A DNA stretch of 64,000 nucleotides from Capitulum mitella. Lineage: Eukaryota > Arthropoda > Thecostraca > Pollicipedomorpha > Pollicipedidae. The notes beneath the pieces were generated by a model. That model worked only from the letters and a program-made list of their open reading frames with translations. It did not search any database and was not told the origin of the DNA. Below are positions 57,600 through 64,000 of the stretch, one piece after another. The DNA is taken from the NCBI GenBank assembly GCA_030062745.1, contig CP099846.1, positions 6,693,432-6,757,431 of the forward strand. The letters are read 5' to 3'. A program made the translations under genes and the position numbers. Position 1 is the stretch's first letter. Each line of letters opens with the position of its first letter.

Positions 57600-58400
57600 C
57601 TAAGCCTATCCCTAAAAACCCTTCTATTTGAAATAGAACAGGACTCCTGGGAAGCGCCTTCGATGTTTTATGCTAGGAGAATTCAAGAGGAGCAATTACA
57701 CCCGCTGAACGGAAGAAATCAAATGCTATGCCCACTTACATGATTTCCTCAATAAGGAGGCAGCTAATAAAACTTTGCTACAAGTCTTCCGCCACGGACT
57801 GCCTCACGACCGGGCAGCTCACACAGAAAACTTCAAGTTTTCAGGCTTGGGGTACTAGTTACAGTTGAACCAATAAGTTTTGCGGCAGAAGAAGCAAACA
57901 GCATCGAAAGTTTTACGAGTATTTACTCATTTTATCCGACTTGCCAGCTTGACACTAGGTCGGATCCAATAGAGATCCCAAGGGGCCATGACGCCGTCCA
58001 AGATGATTTAGCCTGAGCAAACAATACGTTTATTTCCCGAGATTAAAACTGCATTTTGACATTTTATAGTTTAAACTTTTAAGATAATCGGTACGCAGTA
58101 GACTGACGCACATTCTTCGTCCAGTTTACGCGTTGTTTTCAAAAGCCATGGTACCGGCCCTTCCATCTGGACTTCAAAAGCATCCGCGCCGCTTCCTGAG
58201 CCATGGGCGAACGGCCAGGCTGTGACGCAACCGGTGGACGTGGCTAACGTGATAGTCCGAACGTTGTCACACCGCAGTGAAGATAGTAACACGAACGCAC
58301 TGTTTTTATAGCATTGATTACGATGTGGACAAACTATGGTAGACTTTTCAAGAAATCAATCGCTGGCATACAATGAGACATTCACTTTGGTGGAATTGGG
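57600..58400. other. No recognisable gene; possible old element fragments
   Basis: Some frames of 40-70 codons look protein-like (for example one around 57740-57860 and a minus-strand frame at 58071-58292), but none matched a family that could be named. This may be the decayed 5' part of the neighbouring LINE. Confidence 0.3.
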
Positions 58401-58479
58401 AATCGGCCATTGCCAAACTTCGCATTGTGTCAGAAGGCCCTGATACCTACACAAGCTCAGACATCTGTCGACCCTGCGC

Positions 58480-59652
58480 ACTTCGCGTGGGATGAGACGA
58501 ATTTCCCAGCTGCTGCGCGAGAAGCTGTCGTAGTTCCTGTTCTAAAAGAGTAGGCTGGATCCCTTTCACTACAGACCCATTTTAGTAACGTCAGCAGTCG
58601 CCAAGCTGATGGAAAAGATGGTGAACGTCCGATTGACCTGGTTTCTGGAACAGCACGACGTTTTTACTAACGCGCAGTGCGGTCTTAGAAAGAACTGCAG
58701 CACAGTGGACCATCTTTTAGCCCAACACCATGAATCGCACATTTCAAAGACTATAGACATACAGGCACAGTCTTCTTTGACAGTGAGGGCGCCTGTGATA
58801 CCACTTGGCGTCATGGTATTCTTGTAAAGCTGTTTAGGTATGGTGTAAGTGGTTGAATGGATACCGTCGAACACTAGTTGGCCGATTTGCCGTTTCCGCG
58901 TTGGGAGCGCACTCTCCGAAGAGTTCCAAGAAATAAACTGTGTACGCCAAGGCGGTGTGTCAAGCGTAGCGCTTTTAGCAGTTATGGTTAATGACATCGG
59001 TGATGTGCTCCCCAGTCTGTCGGTCGTGCCCTCTTGTTATGTTTTTGCCCTTTGGACCAGTGGAACAAGAGCACCATCGATGGAACGGCATCTCCAGCTG
59101 ACTGTGGATCATGTGGAGAGGTGGAGCACCATGACCGGCTTTCGTTTTTTAAGTAATAAGACCCTAGCCGTACATTTTTGTCGTCGGCGATGCGGCGACA
59201 TGACTCTCCGTCTGTACGGGCAGTGCATCCCAACGGAGTGGGTGGCCAGATACCCTGGGGTATACTTTGCCTGCCGGCTCACGCATAAGGCACGTCTTAA
59301 AACGTTACGCGACCGCTGTTCTCCGAATTTCCGAATTCCGAATCTCCGAAGATATTAAACTGTGCTTCGTGCACATCATACAGGTACGTATGGTGCGGAC
59401 AGAAGCACGCTGATGCTCGAATATCGTTCACTCGTCCGCTGCAAGCTGGATTGTGCATGTTTTGTGTATGACAGTGCGTGTGAATCCAGCAAATGCATTC
59501 CTGACAGCATCCAATATACCGCTCTCCGCACTATCACAGGGGCGTTCCGCACACCACCCGCTGTTAACCTCATGGCAGGGTTATACGAGTCGTCATTGTT
59601 AGTGAGGAGGAAAATGCTCGTCTTGCGTTATGCCATTAAGTTGCGGCTGTAG
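58480..59652 (+). mobile_element. LINE reverse-transcriptase fragment (I/Jockey-like)
   Basis: Non-LTR retrotransposon polymerase remnant. Recognisable blocks in order: AREAVVVPVLKE near 58520; PILVTSAVAKLMEKMVN...LTWFLEQHDVF and QCGLRKNCSTVDHL (58580-58720), finger motifs of Jockey/I-type RT; FFDSEGACDTTWRHGILVKL (motif A, degraded, about 58770); FQEINCVRQGGVSSVALLAV (58930-58985); ERWSTMTGFRFLSNKTLAVHF; and YRSLVRCKLDCACFVYDSA (thumb). Several frameshifts and stops separate them. At the YxDD site the text reads SCYVFALW where relatives have YVDDFALW, so both catalytic aspartates are gone. The copy is dead. It continues at 62.06 kb with its RNase H domain. Confidence 0.88.
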
Positions 59653-62064
59653 GGATGTGAATGATTTCTTGTTTTCATGTTCATCCGATAGAACTGTAGG
59701 CGCTGATTACAAATAAACCATTCGAAATGCTGCACAATATTTAGTTCAGGAGATATTTGCGCCGGAAGATACAGAGGTCTTGAAACGCGCCCGAGGCTAT
59801 GGGCCGTCACGGAACCCCCAGGCGCCGGCGAGCTGCATTGGCGGCCAGCCATTTCGCGTCATATTTCCGTGTTATGTCGCCGTTTGCTCACCGTGACGGT
59901 TCCTGCGGTCCCGGTCCAACGGTTACTCGGCAGAGTTTTATTGTTTTCGGTTTTGGGCACTTCAGCGAACTCGGGCATTTCACATGTGCCCATCTGGACG
60001 GCAGTCGTCGCCCGCAGTCACCCCCGCAGTCTATGGCTCCCCGGCCGGCTGATGGCGCGCAGGCACGAGTGGCGGAACGTGGTAAGCACTGGGACACAGC
60101 GCCTCCGGTTAAATGCTCAAAATAAACTGATTTTCTTACCACTGATAGCAAATTGCTGTTCCGCGATGGCGTCGACAGTGTTCAGCCCGCAACGGCGTCG
60201 AGAGGCTGAGACGGACTATCGCATGCGGTTTGATCCGGGCAATACTAAACAGTCTTCTTTAAGTCTTTTGTGTTATTGTTTTGCCATTTTTGGAAACAGA
60301 CTCGGAATCAGTGCCGAATTTATTCGGAGTTGCTTCTTTTCCACACATCATGCCGTTTATTTTGTATTTTACTGTCAACGTCTTTTTTAACATGGTCACT
60401 TGACTGAGTTTTCCCTGTCATTTCCAAAGCTCCGGGTACGTGGCTTTGACCAGAATTATCAGAAAACATTGCAGGTACTTAGCTGTGACCAGGGTTATCA
60501 GAAACAATTGCGAGGCTCTCATTAGTTAGTGTTCTCATCAAAGAGAGCCAAAACGACGCAAGAGACCGGGCACTGAAGTGAGTATCACGACTGGTTAATC
60601 ATGTAAACAACGATCTAACATTTTCCAGCTTTTTGGTTTTCGCCACCTTCGCCATTCCAAGGGGGAGCGGCGCAAATCCCCACGCTTTTCCACACCTGAC
60701 ATGCTGAACAAAAAAAACAACAATAGATAACCTTGACTGTTCTTTACAGCTTTTACCCAGGTCGTTTCAGGATGTCTTTTACGGTTGACCTGTCAGGTTA
60801 GGTCAAACGAGGTCAAATCCAGTTTTACGTAATCGTTCTTTCAGGCATTCACAAGGCAACGGTTTATAAGGCTCAAGTAGACCATACTGGTGTCCAAGTG
60901 GACGGGAAGGTCACATGAGGTCGTACAAAAGTCAACTCGGTCTTAACCTCGGATGACCCTGAACCGGCCTTGCACTGTGCCGCAGCAGTTTTGTTTCATG
61001 GTAAAAGAGCAAATTCCATCACTTGAGGCGAATTCCAGAGCTTGACCTTATATGACCTCGACCTTGAATGACCTCGTACCCGCTAAAGACATAGCCCTGT
61101 TTCCAGAGAACCATATGATGACTCCTAACAAGCTTTGAAAGGGGAGTCGCAACAGACCAACTTTCATGGAATGTGACCCGACGTGAACTTGGCCCTAGAT
61201 GACCTGGGTCTTGCTTTCTTAAGAACCACTAGCAAACAACAATCTGGCCTGAAACCACGTCGAAAGCACTGTGTTGACGGTACGGGCCAGATTTTCGACG
61301 TTTGTGATCTGCAGGCATTCGAGAATAAGGTCACTGATCAATGACCTGGTATGACGTGAACTTGAAGGTTTCAGGGCATATGTAAAGAGGGCTGATATTC
61401 AGCTAGCCAAAATCTCAGTCCATTCGGTCAACATGTACATGATTCAGCATGTATCCCGGAAAAACGGGTGGGATGAAGCGGTGCACTAACACCCCCCCCC
61501 CCCAGCCTTGCGAGGGTTAATACAGCGTTTGCGCTCCGAGCTAACCGGGGATGGATCTGTGTTGGCTCTGAGGAAATGAGAGGGTCTACGAAAGAACTGG
61601 CCTTCCTATGGAAGTCGCAATTTAGCCGGTACTTGGTATATTTGGTTTGGTCTCGCGGATTATGAAACTACGTGTAATTTTTACAATGTGCCTTCGTGAA
61701 CCCCCTTCTCGAGCCGCCAATTGACATTGGGATCGTGTATTTATGCCGACGTTTGTAAGAAAAGAAATTATGAACAGTCACCAAGTTTCACGGCTTTGTC
61801 TCGAACGGTTCAGGAACTGCAGGCAAAAAACTCGAGTGACTTCTTCCGCTGTGTTTAACGTCCTGGCCCGGCCGGACCGGCCGGTCGCTGGGGTTTCGTG
61901 GCGTTACAACCAATCACAGGTCGTTTCAGCCAGACGCCACTTTGAGGACTAAATAGAACAATTTCCATTGCAATTTTTGCAGTTCTGGCAACGAATTTGG
62001 AATCAGGGAGTCGGAATTGACCACATAAGACGAAAAAATTAAAAATTTCCAGAGGTCATTACTC
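59653..62064. other. About 2.4 kb of unrelated DNA between the two LINE halves
   Basis: The RT part ends at RRKMLVLRYAIKLRL and LINE-like coding resumes near 62065. The DNA in between has no RT, RNase H or transposase similarity. It has a CpG-rich part (59.8-60.2 kb), a TGACCT-rich part (60.78-61.39 kb) and a long C run (61490-61504). No clear terminal repeats or target-site duplication were seen at the junctions, so the insertion mechanism is open. No gene was recognised. Confidence 0.55.
60784..61390. repeat. TGACCT-rich decayed repeat (second cluster)
   Basis: A dozen or more TGACCT/AGGTCA words, such as CTTATATGACCTCGACCTTG and ATCAATGACCTGGTATGACG, at irregular spacing. It resembles the cluster at 43.16-43.69 kb. 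Confidence 0.5.
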
Positions 62065-62939
62065 TTTTCCCGCTACACCCAACATACGGCGCAGTTTTTT
62101 TCACGGTTTACAGTGCGCTTCCTTCGCGGTGGACCTCAGCAGCTCACTCTGTCTTTCGGCTTCCGGATGCGAACTCTGTCGCAGGAGAGCAGACTTCCTC
62201 TTCGCGGGGCGCAGCGAGTAAGCCATCCGTCTATTCCACCCTAGCATTTGACCTCGCTCGCAGGAGACACTTCACGTACAGAAGTCAGAAATAATGGCGT
62301 CATGCCAGATACAACGAAATCCATGACACTGGAGCGTATGGCGTCACGAAAAGGGTACGCACTGACCTATACGGATGGATCCAAGGCCGTGGGCGGTGTC
62401 GGCTGTGCGTTTGTGAGCGGCTCCGCCGCCCGATCGGTTCCGTTGCCGGCACACGCGTCAGTTTTTACATCGGAATTGATGGTAATCACCATGGCACTAT
62501 GTTTCATCCAAGTCGGTGACGAATCTTAACACCTCATTTTAACAGACCCCCTGAGCAATCGTTTTAGTCTCAGATCAGTTCACCCATCACGTCCCCCTGT
62601 ACAGGACTTTTTAATACATCTGACATTTGGTGTGGCTGGGAAGAAAGTCACCCTGTGCTGGATCACCAGTCACCTCGGAATCGCGGGCAAGGAGATGGCT
62701 GACGCTGCTGCCGGGCAAGCACCGCTGGCGCTGTGGACACGTACTCTGCCAATCGCAGCCAGTTACTTTCACCCAGCAATCAGGAACTTACTGGACAGCA
62801 AATTGCAGTGTTTTTGGAATGGGACAAGTGCCAATAAGCTCAGGGCGATAAAACTTCAGCTGGATGTGTGGTTATCTTGCTTTCGCGAGGTGAGGCGAGA
62901 AGAGGTGATACCCTGCAGATCGCGTACTGGTAACACGTA
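62065..62939 (+). mobile_element. RNase H and 3' coding part of the same LINE
   Basis: From about 62248 the frame reads YALTYTDGSKAVGGVGCAF, the first RNase H block with its catalytic Asp, then HASVFTSELMVITMAL with the Glu of the second block. After a frame break it continues VTLCWITSHLGIAGKEMADA (62645-62710), the His/Asp end of RNase H, and HPAIRNLLDSKLQCFWNGTS, a typical element tail. RT plus RNase H in this order fits the I superfamily better than R1 or RTE. Coding similarity stops at RTGNTY, where the mariner begins at a TA dinucleotide. Confidence 0.85.
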
Positions 62940-64000
62940 CATAGGGTGATTAACTAAGTTCGTCGCCTATGGTACAAAGGTTAACTTATTTTTCAACATA
63001 GTCCCCTTGCAAATCTGTACAATTTGTGCAGTAGTCATGGGGTCACAGTTGCTGGTCACTTCTTTGTGGAAGTTAGCATTTTGGGCCTCCAAAAAGTGAT
63101 CTACAAAATTGATGACGTCATTATGAGTGAAAAATGGCGACCGCTGAACTCCTTTTTCATTTTGGGGAACAAGTAGTAATGTGAGGGCGCCAGGTCAGGT
63201 GAATAGGGCGTGTGTTTGTCACCAGGAGCGTTGTCTTGATGAAAGAGCACCCTTCTTGTCAGCTTCCCGCGTTGATTCTTCTTGATGTTCTCTCGTAGCT
63301 GTCTCAAGAGACGTAGTAGAAACGTAGCCCCAACAAACGTCGTAGGACCCGGTGACAGTGACCCCTTTCCCGGTAATTCACCAGCAGCACGTCTTCTGGA
63401 TCCCCAAAAATGGAGACCATCACCTTTCCTGCAGGTATCACTGACATGCCGTTTGGGGCTGGAGATCCTGGATGTTTCCTCTGTTTAGACTGTTCTTTCA
63501 TCTCTGACTGGAAGCGACGCACCCAAATCTCATCCAGGGTCATGTATCGACGGACAAATCCATCGCCGTCTGCATTAAAAATAGCAAGATCATCATTTGG
63601 CATGCTATGTTAAATCCGCTTCTGCTAAGACTCAAGGCGCTTTGGGGCCCAGCGAACCGAAACCGGTTCGCTGGGCTTTCGAACATTTGGAGTTCGTTGC
63701 GGATCACTGCAGGGACGCGTTTGTGGGAAATACCCAGCTCGGTCACGATGTACCACTGTTATTCATCGATCTGCCAAGACCATGTCCTGGATTTTGTGAA
63801 TGGTTTCCTGTGTGATGGCGGTGACTGGCCTTCCTGGACGATGGTCATCTACCAGATTTTCCCTGCCTCGTTGAAATTTAGCAGCCCATTTCTTCACCAT
63901 GCTGTAGGAAGGGACGTCATCCTCTAGTGTCGCCACCATGCCCCCGGGGATCTTCCTTGGGTGATAAGCCATTGATACCGATGAAGCAGATGACTGCTCG
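62940..64000 (-). mobile_element. Mariner (Tc1/mariner) DNA transposon, broken, runs off the window
   Basis: Minus-strand transposase blocks in order from the right edge: EDDVPSYSMVKKWAAKFQRG and VDDHRPGRPVTA (helix-turn-helix region, about 63850-63930), TELGISHKRVPAVIRNEL, MTLDEIWVRRFQSEMKEQSK (first catalytic Asp), KHPGSPAPNG, QLRENIKKNQRGKLT, VLFHQDNAP (second Asp), YSPDLAPSHYYLFPKMKK (third Asp) and the C-terminal end TDLQGDYVEK with TAA at 62986-62988. Between DNAP and YSPDLAP about 20 residues are missing (13 residues separate the two Asp instead of 34), and the frame shifts several times, so it cannot encode an active enzyme. CATAGGGTGATTAACTAAG beside TA at 62938-62939 is the likely terminal inverted repeat; the other end is outside. 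Confidence 0.92.

Overview
The window is animal nuclear DNA. Genes are split by GT-AG introns, and all recognisable genes are conserved eukaryotic ones. Protein similarity (an insect-like ATP synthase epsilon, a short Barentsz/CASC3 and arthropod-type I/Jockey-like and mariner elements) and short CCTAA runs suggest an arthropod, perhaps a crustacean. That taxonomic call is inference. No capsid- or envelope-bearing element, LTR element, rRNA or CRISPR array was recognised.

Layout. 1-2.7 kb: an orphan first exon on the minus strand (2530-2658) whose remaining exons were not found. 2.7-11.8 kb: no recognisable gene, but an AT microsatellite, a decayed satellite (6.66-8.44 kb) and a 137-bp tandem duplication. 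11.9-14.3 kb (+): a 775-residue coiled-coil protein with a pair of protein phosphatase 1 docking motifs. 15.5-23.6 kb (-): CASC3/Barentsz, an exon-junction-complex subunit, in seven exons. 25.6-26.2 kb (+): PIGP, of the GPI-anchor GlcNAc transferase. 27.4-39.7 kb (-): GARS1, glycyl-tRNA synthetase, fourteen exons, with a mitochondrial leader and a second start for a cytosolic form. 40.5-44.5 kb (+): ATP5F1E, mitochondrial ATP synthase epsilon, divergent from GARS1 with 795 bp between start codons. 44.5-57.6 kb: no recognisable exon; from 47.4 kb it is strongly GC- and CpG-rich and holds minisatellites, including a 1-kb array of a 27-bp unit. 58.4-62.9 kb (+): a dead LINE split by about 2.4 kb of other DNA. 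62.94-64.0 kb (-): a broken mariner that sits in the 3' part of the LINE and runs off the window.

Themes. The four housekeeping genes form two divergent pairs (CASC3/PIGP and GARS1/ATP5F1E), with PIGP and GARS1 convergent between them. In each of the four, DNA just inside the gene (mainly intron 1 and the first coding exons) is nearly free of CpG, while promoters, intergenic DNA and the distal exons of CASC3 and GARS1 are CpG-rich. This looks like a footprint of germline methylation targeted to 5' gene bodies. Three single-base insertions break otherwise well-conserved reading frames (two in GARS1, one in CASC3), most simply read as sequence or assembly errors.
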